A DNA stretch of 64,000 bases, taken from assembly GCA_965248155.1 (NCBI GenBank), contig CBDFIO010000001.1, forward strand, positions 310,001 to 374,000, written 5' to 3'. Source of the DNA: RFSX01 sp965248155 (GTDB taxonomy: Bacteria > Bacteroidota > Bacteroidia > Chitinophagales > Saprospiraceae). A model generated the notes under the pieces. That model was given only the letters and a program-made list of their open reading frames with translations, searched no databases and was not told the DNA's origin. Both the position numbers and the translations under genes were made by a program. Shown one piece after another: positions 27,908 to 35,863 of this stretch (within the stretch, counting starts at the first letter, position 1; the number at the start of each line of letters is the position of its first letter).

Positions 27908-28487
27908 CTAAAATTCATATCCAATTGCGATGGTTAATATTAATGGAGTATGATTAATTTCTGAAGAAAAAATGATGTCACTCTTTAGTCCAAAAAAACT
28001 GTTGGTAGTATAATAGTATCTTGCTTCAAAACCAACTAAAAAGCTAAAAGCATCTCTGGCCCAAACAAAGCTGTGATTTATTTCTGATGGAGAAATATCT
28101 AAAATTTGGCTGTCTTTATATTCAATAATGCCAAAACCTAAATGTGGTATGAAACTTATTTTTTTTTGACTTAGAACATATCCAAAATCAATCGAGTAAT
28201 TTCTTAATTCTCTCCAGGACACAAATCCTATTTCAATCTGTTCTGGAGATAAAAATAGAATAAAATATTTATGCTTTATATGATTAAAAGAGATAGAATA
28301 TTTTCCATCTAAAATATATCCAATTGAAAAAGCTGGTTTCTTGAAATTTTTAAAAAAGTTTGATTCTTTAAATTTTATATCATTATAATAAGTAATGCTT
28401 GAACCTATTGAAGCATTAAATTTTTGTCCAAATGAGTTATTAGCTAGAAATAATAGAAAAAAAATTGTTAAAAAAAAAATTAGTCAT
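27908..28487 (-). pseudogene. Outer-membrane barrel-like protein with frameshift in a poly-A tract
   Basis: The frame that ends at 27908 is open up to the signal peptide and reads FFLLFLANNSFGQKFNASIG, then beta-strand-like sequence (AFSIGYILDGKYSISF, WRELRNYSIDFGYV, FLVGFEARYYYTTNSFFG), ending in IGYEF like an outer-membrane barrel. No start codon exists in that frame. An ATG at 28487 would start MTNFF... if the A10 run at 28470-28479 (plus strand) had nine A. The start and the body are therefore separated by one base in a mononucleotide tract. That is compatible with a broken gene, with a switchable phase-OFF state, or with a read error. It is cargo of the element. Confidence 0.6.
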
Positions 28488-28538
28488 AAGATAATACAAA
28501 CGCATTTAGTAAATGAAGAATCAAACTTTCCGCTTTGA

Positions 28539-29317
28539 TTAATTACTAATAATCAATCTTTCATATTTTATCTCATTTTCAATCTTGGAAATTACAAAAT
28601 ACAACCCATTGGTTAAATGTGAAACATCAACTGCTTCTTTAAATTCAAAAATACTTAAAACCTTCTTACCTTTAATATCAAAAATGATTAATGACTCATA
28701 TTTATAATTGTTAAATCTTATTTCATCATTTGCAGGGTTAGGATAAATTAAAATAGCTTCGTTCACTGGAAGGACAGGATTTAATGCAATATCAATTTCT
28801 TCATAATTTATTCTAAAAGTTTCTTCAAAATCTTCACAAGGGTCGTCATCATTGTCGCAATCTACTATGCTCCATTTTAGAATCTGAGTACCTGAGTTTG
28901 AAGAAGTAGCAAATAAATACCAAGTTTGACCACCTGGAGGAATCGTTCCAAAATCAGAAACAATAAACTCTGATGAACTTAACCAATTTACTGTCCATGT
29001 CCATGGGATACTCCATTGTTGGAAGTATACATTATAAGGGCCATCTGAAACTGAAAAATGCCAAGGTTGACCATATCCTGAGTCTACATCATAATCGCAT
29101 AGATAAGGATAATTTAAAGGTGTAGTAAATCTGAAACAATCAGCATGATACTCATCTCCTACATGCCTTTCAACCCATTCATTTGTAACAATCTTATCCT
29201 CGTTGGAACAATACCCATATAATAATTCTGTAATTGCAATTGAACTAATCTTAGCATCAAACATTGTTGAAGAGCCAGATAACCCTAAGAAAGAGGCTAA
29301 AGCTATTTCCAAAGCAT
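28539..29317 (-). pseudogene. T9SS-secreted protein, 5' end removed by an IS
   Basis: About 259 codons remain of a larger secreted protein. The C terminus is a type IX secretion sorting domain (EAILIYPNPANDEIRF, LIIFDIKGKKVL, LTNGLYFVISKIEN). The middle contains Trp- and Asp-rich sequence (DSGYGQPWHFSVSDGPYNV, VDCDNDDDPCEDFEE) that I do not recognise. The frame runs straight into the IS3-type element whose end is at 29318, where an accidental TTG gives a false start. No signal peptide remains. The original N terminus is not found on the far side of either IS copy. Confidence 0.7.
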
Positions 29318-29357
29318 TGTAGGTCTTCAAACCAAAGTGGACAATAAGTGAATAAAA

Positions 29358-30341
29358 TTAAGTTACACTTTTAAAAGTTAAATTGAAATATTTTTGTCTG
29401 CGTTTTTTAAATGTTTTGTGTTTACATAATTTTCTTCTCTTCAGTTTTTCTTCTTTTAATCCATAATAAACATCTGCTGGTGTCAAGTTTTGTAAAGATT
29501 CATGATATCTGTGATGGTTATAATATTTTACAAATTGTGAAAGAGGAAAACTCAATTCACCTGGGCTGTAATAATGATCCAGTTTAATTACATTTTTCAT
29601 TGTTCTGTGATACCTTTCAATCTTGCCTTGCGTTTGAGGATGACCAGGTCTTCCTCTCACATGTTTAATTTTGTAATCATCCAAATAAGAGCTCAACTCT
29701 TGACTTAAATAACAAGATCCATTATCAGATAATAACTTAGGCGGTTTATTCAAATTTACATTTGGATGGTTTAATGCCTGATTCAAAGTATTTTTTACAT
29801 CAAGGGTTTTCATCGTTGAGCACAACTCCCAACTTATAATGTACCTAGAATAATCATCTAATATAGTCGATAGGTAATACCATCCCCAGCCAATGATTTT
29901 GAAATAAGTAAAATCAGTTTGCCACATTTGATTGACAGTTGTTGTTTTGTCTTTAAATTCATCTGCGGCAGATATCAGATCATAATGAGGAGGGTTTATC
30001 AGTCCAGCAGATTTCAATATTCTGTAAACACTGCTTTCGCTTATAAAGTATTGATTCTCATCAGTATACCTGCAAGCCAATTCTCTACAAGAAAGCTCTG
30101 AAACTTCCAGTGCCAGATTCAATATATTAGACCTGATCCGATCAGGAATCTTGTTCCAGTAATGCTTCCTTGTACTTTTCTTTTCCTCTAATCCTACAAT
30201 TCCATTTTCCCGATATTTCTTATACCAGTTGTAAAAGGTTGATTTGTGAATACCAATTTCCTTGAGAGTTCTTCTAACACTCCATTCGGATTGCTCAACC
30301 AGCCTAATCAGTTTCATTTTTTCTTTTGCTGTAAATCGCAT
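29358..30341 (-). CDS. IS3-family transposase OrfB, copy 1
   Basis: A 327-residue integrase-core (rve) protein. An N-terminal helix-turn-helix (SVRRTLKEIGIHKSTFYNWYKKY) is followed by the DDE domain: first Asp in QMWQTDFTYFKI, second Asp in PKLLSDNGSCYLS, Glu in QTQGKIERYHRTMK. OrfB of IS3 elements is normally made as a fusion with OrfA by a -1 frameshift. A slippery A7G lies just upstream. It differs from copy 2 at only a few residues (for example Lys versus Glu at residue 10). OrfB itself is intact. Confidence 0.93.
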   Translation of the reverse strand: MRFTAKEKMKLIRLVEQSEWSVRRTLKEIGIHKSTFYNWYKKYRENGIVGLEEKKSTRKHYWNKIPDRIRSNILNLALEVSELSCRELACRYTDENQYFISESSVYRILKSAGLINPPHYDLISAADEFKDKTTTVNQMWQTDFTYFKIIGWGWYYLSTILDDYSRYIISWELCSTMKTLDVKNTLNQALNHPNVNLNKPPKLLSDNGSCYLSQELSSYLDDYKIKHVRGRPGHPQTQGKIERYHRTMKNVIKLDHYYSPGELSFPLSQFVKYYNHHRYHESLQNLTPADVYYGLKEEKLKRRKLCKHKTFKKRRQKYFNLTFKSVT

Positions 30342-30355
30342 ATACTTCTTGAATT

Positions 30356-30706
30356 TTATTTTACTCCATTCAAGCTTTTTTTAAGCACACGATTTTTTAG
30401 AGTAAGTTCTGCTACTACCTCTTTAAGGTCTTGATTTTCTGTCTTTAGATGTTGAACTTCTGAAGTATTGGCTTCACGTTCTGTGTCTCCCTTTAAACGT
30501 TTCTTCCCTGCTTCCATGAAATCTTTACTCTACTTATAATATAGTGGTTGTGAAATCTCTTCTCTTCTACAAAGAGAAGCAACACTTTGTTCTCCTCTTA
30601 ATCCTTCAATGACTATTCTAATCTTTTCTTCTGTAGAAAATTTACGTCTTGTCCTTCTTTTTACATCTCGGACATAAGATTCTGCTGATTTGTTTTTCTT
30701 GTTCAT
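30356..30706 (-). pseudogene. IS3-family OrfA, copy 1, nonsense codon
   Basis: The DNA-binding OrfA (117 codons) begins MNKKNKSAESYVRD and has the helix-turn-helix QSVASLCRREEISQPL and a Leu-rich coiled coil (EVQHLKTENQDLKEVVAELT). Here TGG (Trp) has become TAG at 30530-30532, giving QPLYYK-stop. Copy 2 keeps this Trp but has a different stop three codons earlier. Without OrfA the element should not transpose by itself. Confidence 0.88.
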
Positions 30707-30921
30707 AATAAAGTGAATTTAATAGTTATGTATAACTTAATTTTATTCACTTAATGGTCCACTTTTATTTGACGATTTACACAACTCATATTAAATTCTT
30801 TTTGTATTAGTTAATTGGAATTTCAAAAAATACCATTACTTGTACAATCTTGTATAAGTAATTCGTTCTATATTAGTAGCCAACTAGAACTTTCATTATT
30901 CATTAACTCAACCTAAGAAGT

Positions 30922-33168
30922 ATGTTTAAACAAGTTGTCTATCTATTAACTTTTTGCTTCTTTTTAATAAGCTGCCAAAAGGATGAATCATTAGTTCACC
31001 AACCACAAGATATAATCAATGAACCTGTGGCATTTAATCCTGGGGGATTAAACGAAAATAATATTTTGAACCATTTACAATCAACAGCGGGTTATTTCGA
31101 TATAGACTCTTCAGTAAATGAAATTAGGTGGGATTTAGCTGAAGCTTTAGATGTTGAAAATTACGAACAAACTGTTGCTTATTTACCTGTAATAGCAATT
31201 TCAAACCAAACGGTTGTAGATTTAGTGAAAGTGATAGTTACTGGAAGCAACTTAGAACTTTTCCTGTTTAGCAATTCCTTTTCGAACAATGATGTAATTG
31301 AAACATTTACACATTTTCAAAAGAAAATGGTTGATCCAACTAGAAGAATATTCAAAGCATATAATGTTTCAGATACAGGAGTATCTTCTCGTGGAATATA
31401 TGATTGCTACGTGCATGTGGTTATCACATTAGAAATATACATTGTCACTCTTCCTGATGGATCTGTTGCAGAAAAGTATGTCTATAATCCTACAGCAGAA
31501 ATTATTTGCAATAGTGTATTTACAAATATTGAGATTGTGCCTGTTGAAGACTTATCAGGAAGCTCGTGCTGTACAGGAGGTGGAGGAGGTGGAGATGGAG
31601 ATCCGATGGATATACATTCTTCATTTTCAGCATGCACCGATTCATTAGGGATAGACTTTGGTTCAAATACAGCCATCGCCAGTGTTTGGCATTCAATGTG
31701 TGGATGTGAGGGTATGGCGCTTCAGCTTATAAGTCAAGGTATCCTTGATGAAATGTCAAATATTTATGGAGATAACTTGGATGGTAATAATTGTGCTTTT
31801 AGATGCAGTAAAATATATGAGTATATTTCGTTGTCATCAATGATCGAAGAAATTAAGGTGCCATGTAGTGAAGATTCTCCGACTTTAGGAGATATTATTA
31901 GTGAGATCTACTCTCAAAAAACTGATTGTACTGATATTAGTTTAAATGACGCTACAGAATATATGGATAGTACTTATGACGACTACATATTTCTAAATAG
32001 TTTGTACGATGGTATTTATGAAAATAATGTAATCACAAGTACTTCGCTGGCCAACACATTTAATTCTCCTGGAAATCAAACTGCTTCAATTCATGAGCTA
32101 GGTGGATTCATTGGATCAGAAATGGATTGTAACTCAGACGATATTTACAAATATGTTCCAGCTCATATTATGTGTTTGGCAATCGATGGAAATCCATACA
32201 TAAATTGTCCAAGTTTTAGACCTACTATTTGTAGTATATTCTCCGAGCATGAAATTAGTAGTGAAGAAGAATTTATTAGTGTTTTAAATAGTCTTGAAAT
32301 GTCACCAGATGTGAGTGAATTAAAAGATTGCATTAAGACTCATATATTGGAGTTAATTGAAGATAACCCTAATATTTTAATAGATGGATGCTTCCAAAAT
32401 GGCAGTATACCTGATATCTCTGATTTAGCTAGTTTTATACCAAGCCAAGAAATATTAGACATTATTGAAGATCGCGGGGAAGGAAATTGGGATCTTCAAA
32501 CAATAACTGATGCGAAAGGAGCAACCTTAAATGCAGATTATTTTTGGTTAGAGTTTCAAACCCTTCCTACCATCAATGGAATACAGCAATCAGCTGAAGA
32601 AACATTTAATTACATACAACAAAATTTTCAATCATTTGATGATGGTTGCATACCAGGAACTTTTAATTTCACCTCATTAAGTATTGATGAACCTAATTGG
32701 TTATCAAGTAATCCTATGGGAACCATGTTTGACATAACTATTCCCACTAATGACGGAACTGTTATTACATCCCAATACGATAATTCTCCTAATCAATGTT
32801 TTTGTTGGACATTTACTACAGTATTCACCCCAGATAATGAAGGAAACCATCCTGTTTCTGGAAATAGACAATTTGGGTTATTTCAGGAATCAAATGGAAA
32901 TTGGACATTTTACACAAGAGGGGTTGATAGAGTTACAGCAAATGTATTGTCCGGATTATTTGATGCTGTTGGATTTTTTGGAGCAGATTTACTTTGGAAT
33001 TGTATTTTTAATAATGTTTATGATTTTCTAGATGATAATAGTGCAAATCCATTAGAAGCTAAATCTGAAAATTATAGACCAAAATGGGAAATAGTTGAAG
33101 ACCAAATTTTAGATCTACCGTTAAATGATTTATTAGAATGTATTCACTCAGAAACCGTAATTAGATAA
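30922..33168 (+). CDS. Large surface lipoprotein of unknown function, candidate toxin
   Basis: A 748-residue lipoprotein (lipobox FFLISC, Cys18). Residues 35-210 form a beta-rich N-terminal domain, followed by a linker with a glycine run after SSCCTG (about 217-225). A Cys-rich middle follows (for example WHSMCGCEGMALQLI; many Cys pairs suggest disulfides). The C-terminal domain (about 600-748) contains HPVSGNRQFGLFQ, NWTFYTRGVDRVTA and FFGADLLWNCIFNNV. I cannot name the family. I have an impression that GNR-x-FG with YTRGVDR recurs at the C termini of Bacteroidota polymorphic-toxin-like proteins, which needs checking. A small four-helix membrane protein follows after 16 bases, as immunity genes do. 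Both lie between two inverted IS3 copies. Confidence 0.7.
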   Translation: MFKQVVYLLTFCFFLISCQKDESLVHQPQDIINEPVAFNPGGLNENNILNHLQSTAGYFDIDSSVNEIRWDLAEALDVENYEQTVAYLPVIAISNQTVVDLVKVIVTGSNLELFLFSNSFSNNDVIETFTHFQKKMVDPTRRIFKAYNVSDTGVSSRGIYDCYVHVVITLEIYIVTLPDGSVAEKYVYNPTAEIICNSVFTNIEIVPVEDLSGSSCCTGGGGGGDGDPMDIHSSFSACTDSLGIDFGSNTAIASVWHSMCGCEGMALQLISQGILDEMSNIYGDNLDGNNCAFRCSKIYEYISLSSMIEEIKVPCSEDSPTLGDIISEIYSQKTDCTDISLNDATEYMDSTYDDYIFLNSLYDGIYENNVITSTSLANTFNSPGNQTASIHELGGFIGSEMDCNSDDIYKYVPAHIMCLAIDGNPYINCPSFRPTICSIFSEHEISSEEEFISVLNSLEMSPDVSELKDCIKTHILELIEDNPNILIDGCFQNGSIPDISDLASFIPSQEILDIIEDRGEGNWDLQTITDAKGATLNADYFWLEFQTLPTINGIQQSAEETFNYIQQNFQSFDDGCIPGTFNFTSLSIDEPNWLSSNPMGTMFDITIPTNDGTVITSQYDNSPNQCFCWTFTTVFTPDNEGNHPVSGNRQFGLFQESNGNWTFYTRGVDRVTANVLSGLFDAVGFFGADLLWNCIFNNVYDFLDDNSANPLEAKSENYRPKWEIVEDQILDLPLNDLLECIHSETVIR

Positions 33169-33184
33169 TTATTACAAAATAAAA

Positions 33185-33592
33185 ATGAGAAAAATAATTA
33201 CCAAGAATTTACTGGTATTAATTATATCAAGTTTACTTTATTTTTTGATATGTCTTATTTATTACGCCATAATTAATGAAGCTCGAACTTCTAAAGAAGA
33301 GTTTGCTTACATCTTTTTAGCATATTTTGTAGTTTACGTACAATATTTTCTTTATTATTTTGGTCTGATAATTATAATTAACCTTAATTATAAGTTTGAA
33401 TTTTTGAAAATCAGAGTTTTTTATTTTTTAACTCTTGTATTAGCATACTTCTTGTTTCTTTATTACTATCAAGAGACAATGTATGACTGGGATTACTTCG
33501 GTATTATCTTATTCTTAGTGTCACTAATATCGATAATATTTTTCTTGACAAAGATTTATATTAAACCAATTTATATTCACAAGCATGAGTAA
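33185..33592 (+). CDS. Small four-helix membrane protein, candidate immunity partner
   Basis: A 135-residue, very hydrophobic protein with four predicted helices (about 9-30, 42-66, 75-93 and 102-123), a Lys-rich start and a short basic end (YIKPIYIHKHE). No family is recognisable. It begins 16 bases after the large lipoprotein and is surely co-transcribed with it. Many immunity proteins against envelope-acting toxins are small polytopic proteins placed directly downstream of the toxin, which is the only basis for the suggestion. It could equally be an unrelated membrane protein. Confidence 0.6.
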   Translation: MRKIITKNLLVLIISSLLYFLICLIYYAIINEARTSKEEFAYIFLAYFVVYVQYFLYYFGLIIIINLNYKFEFLKIRVFYFLTLVLAYFLFLYYYQETMYDWDYFGIILFLVSLISIIFFLTKIYIKPIYIHKHE

Positions 33593-33627
33593 TAAACTTT
33601 AGTTTAATACAGTGTATATTATAGTAA

Positions 33628-33741
33628 ATTTTTAAAAGTTCAATAGGTATCGTTACGATGTAGAAAAACCCAAACTAAAACCATTAACTCCTGAAGAGGT
33701 AGAAAAAATGAGATGTTCAAAATACAAACATTTAATCTAAC
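33628..33741 (+). pseudogene. Short remnant, possibly of a second tyrosine recombinase
   Basis: A start-less open stretch reading FNRYRYDVEKPKLKPLTPEE then VEKMRCSKYKHLI and a stop. The pattern (basic linker followed by L-T-P-E-E-V) resembles the junction between the core-binding and catalytic domains of tyrosine recombinases. Only about 35 codons remain, so this is a weak call. It lies in an otherwise empty 263-base gap between the membrane protein and the packaging gene. Confidence 0.3.
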
Positions 33742-33855
33742 CCATTAAGAACCAAATACTTGAATATTACGTTTATTTATAATATATTACCTTCGATATT
33801 CTCAGAATGGCTTTTGGGGTATTGTGGGGCACAAAGCCCCTTTTTAATATAGAGA

Positions 33856-34347
33856 ATGATGGCAGCACCAATTGGAAATGAGTTTTATAAAAAAAGAACA
33901 AGGCACGGAAGGAAGAAACTTTTCGAAAGCCCTAAAGCATTATTAGAAGCTGCTTTTGAATACTTTAAGTGGTGTGATGATAACCCACTAGAAGAAGAGA
34001 AAGTATTTCACTACAAAGGACAAATCACAAGAACTGAAATTTGCAAGTTAAGAGCTTATACGTTAAAAGGCTTATGTAATTACTTAAAGTGTTCTGAAAA
34101 TTACTTCATTCAATTCAAGGCAGCAGACAGAAAAGATAAAGAAGCTTTCGTTAGGGTCATTAAGGAAATAGAAAGTATTATTTATGACCAGAAGTTCACT
34201 GGAGCGGCTGCTGGTTTCTTAAATCCTAACATAATTGCAAGGGATTTAGGTTTAGTAGATAAGAAGGAAACTAAGCAATCAGGTAAGCTTGTGATCACGA
34301 AAAGTGAAGGGATTGAATTACCTGACAATGGAGAAAAAGTTGATTAA
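33856..34347 (+). CDS. Phage DNA-packaging protein (gp3-like small terminase)
   Basis: A 163-residue protein of the gp3/small-terminase type seen in Bacteroidota phages. It has a basic start (GNEFYKKRTRHGRKKLFESP) and helices with ALLEAAFEYFKWCDDNP. A wing-like segment, YTLKGLCNYLKCSENYFIQF, acts like a DNA-recognition helix-turn-helix. The end, FTGAAAGFLNPNIIARDLGLVDKKE, is the conserved C terminus. Small terminase recognises phage DNA and starts packaging with the large subunit. The next gene, where the large terminase would be expected, is cut by IS3 copy 2 within about 28 codons. It reads on the plus strand, opposite to all other phage-type genes here. Confidence 0.8.
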   Translation: MMAAPIGNEFYKKRTRHGRKKLFESPKALLEAAFEYFKWCDDNPLEEEKVFHYKGQITRTEICKLRAYTLKGLCNYLKCSENYFIQFKAADRKDKEAFVRVIKEIESIIYDQKFTGAAAGFLNPNIIARDLGLVDKKETKQSGKLVITKSEGIELPDNGEKVD

Positions 34348-34350
34348 GTT

Positions 34351-34464
34351 ATGTGTGGTTGCATCCTTACGCCTCCGGTCGATTTAGATTCAATAGAATA
34401 TCCTGCTAGTTGGATTGACATTGAAATACCTCCTGTAAATCGTCAAATAAAAGTGGACCATTAA
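34351..34464 (+). pseudogene. Gene fragment after the packaging gene, truncated by IS3 copy 2
   Basis: An ATG 3 bases after the packaging gene stop opens MCGCILTPPVDLDSIEYPAS and continues WIDIEIPP. At 34434 it enters the IS and stops at 34464. The first 28 codons are phage-side sequence. No family can be assigned from so short a piece; by position it is the gene that would follow the small terminase. Confidence 0.5.
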
Positions 34465-34508
34465 GTGAATAAAATTAAGTTATACATAACTATTAAATTC
34501 ACTTTATT

Positions 34509-34859
34509 ATGAACAAGAAAAACAAATCAGCAGAATCTTATGTCCGAGATGTAAAAAGAAGGACAAGACGTAAATTTTCTACAGAAGAAAAGATTAGAAT
34601 AGTCATTGAAGGATTAAGAGGAGAACAAAGTGTTGCTTCTCTTTGTAGAAGAGAAGAGATTTCACAACCACTATAATATAAGTGGAGTAAAGATTTCATG
34701 GAAGCAGGGAAGAAACGTTTAAAGGGAGACACAGAACGTGAAGCCAACACTTCAGAAGTTCAACATCTAAAGACAGAAAATCAAGACCTTAAAGAGGTAG
34801 TAGCAGAACTTACTCTAAAAAATCGTGTGCTTAAAAAAAGCTTGAATGGAGTAAAATAA
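34509..34859 (+). pseudogene. IS3-family OrfA, copy 2, nonsense codon
   Basis: The same 117-codon OrfA as in copy 1, but here the stop is TAA at 34674-34676 in place of the Tyr codon TAT (QPL-stop-YKWSKDF). The Trp codon lost in copy 1 is intact. Near the end is A7G at 34833-34840, the classic slippery heptamer of IS3 elements. A -1 slip there reads KLEWSKIKFKKYMRFTAK straight into orfB without a stop, so the ancestral OrfAB fusion mechanism is clearly visible. Confidence 0.88.
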
Positions 34860-34873
34860 AATTCAAGAAGTAT

Positions 34874-35857
34874 ATGCGATTTACAGCAAAAGAAAAGATG
34901 GAACTGATTAGGCTGGTTGAGCAATCCGAATGGAGTGTTAGAAGAACTCTCAAGGAAATTGGTATTCACAAATCAACCTTTTACAACTGGTATAAGAAAT
35001 ATCGGGAAAATGGAATTGTAGGATTAGAGGAAAAGAAAAGTACAAGGAAGCATTACTGGAACAAGATTCCTGATCGGATCAGGTCTGATATATTGAATCT
35101 GGCACTGGAAGTTTCAGAGCTTTCTTGTAGAGAATTGGCTTGCAGGTATACTGATGAGAATCAATACTTTATAAGCGAAAGCAGTGTTTACAGAATATTG
35201 AAATCTGCTGGACTGATAAACCCTCCTCATTATGATCTGATATCTGCCGCAGATGAATTTAAAGACAAAACAACAACTGTCAATCAAATGTGGCAAACTG
35301 ATTTTACTTATTTCAAAATCATTGGCTGGGGATGGTATTACCTATCGACTATATTAGATGATTATTCTAGGTACATTATAAGTTGGGAGTTGTGCTCAAC
35401 GATGAAAACCCTTGATGTAAAAAATACTTTGAATCAGGCATTAAACCATCCAAATGTAAATTTGAATAAACCGCCTAAGTTATTATCTGATAATGGATCT
35501 TGTTATTTAAGTCAAGAGTTGAGCTCTTATTTGGATGATTACAAAATTAAACATGTGAGAGGAAGACCTGGTCATCCTCAAACGCAAGGCAAGATTGAAA
35601 GATATCACAGAACGATGAAAAATGTAATTAAACTGGATCATTATTACAGCCCAGGTGAATTGAGTTTTCCTCTTTCACAATTTGTAAAATATTATAACCA
35701 TCACAGATATCATGAATCTTTACAAAACTTGACACCAGCAGATGTTTATTATGGATTAAAAGAAGAAAAACTGAAGAGAAGAAAATTATGTAAACACAAA
35801 ACATTTAAAAAACGCAGACAAAAATATTTCAATTTAACTTTTAAAAGTGTAACTTAA
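34874..35857 (+). CDS. IS3-family transposase OrfB, copy 2
   Basis: A 327-residue DDE/rve transposase catalytic protein, almost identical to copy 1, with the same catalytic residues (Asp in QTDFTYF, Asp in LLSDNGS, Glu in GKIERYHRT) and an N-terminal helix-turn-helix. It differs at positions such as 10 (Glu rather than Lys) and in IRSDILNL. Intact by itself; expression would normally require the A7G frameshift from orfA. Confidence 0.93.
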   Translation: MRFTAKEKMELIRLVEQSEWSVRRTLKEIGIHKSTFYNWYKKYRENGIVGLEEKKSTRKHYWNKIPDRIRSDILNLALEVSELSCRELACRYTDENQYFISESSVYRILKSAGLINPPHYDLISAADEFKDKTTTVNQMWQTDFTYFKIIGWGWYYLSTILDDYSRYIISWELCSTMKTLDVKNTLNQALNHPNVNLNKPPKLLSDNGSCYLSQELSSYLDDYKIKHVRGRPGHPQTQGKIERYHRTMKNVIKLDHYYSPGELSFPLSQFVKYYNHHRYHESLQNLTPADVYYGLKEEKLKRRKLCKHKTFKKRRQKYFNLTFKSVT

Positions 35858-35863
35858 TTTTAT

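Larger units (their letters stand above)
29318..30781 (-). mobile_element. IS3-family insertion sequence, copy 1
   Basis: A 1464-base element, nearly identical to and inverted relative to copy 2 at 34434-35897; the two borders were set by where the copies stop matching. Ends are TGTAGGTCTTCAAACC and (complement) TGTAAATCGTCAAATA. They form an imperfect inverted repeat of about 50 bases that includes AAAGTGGAC and TAAGTGAATAAAATTAAG. It carries orfA and orfB in the usual IS3 arrangement. The flanks (GCAT and CAAC) are not a target duplication. Confidence 0.92.
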
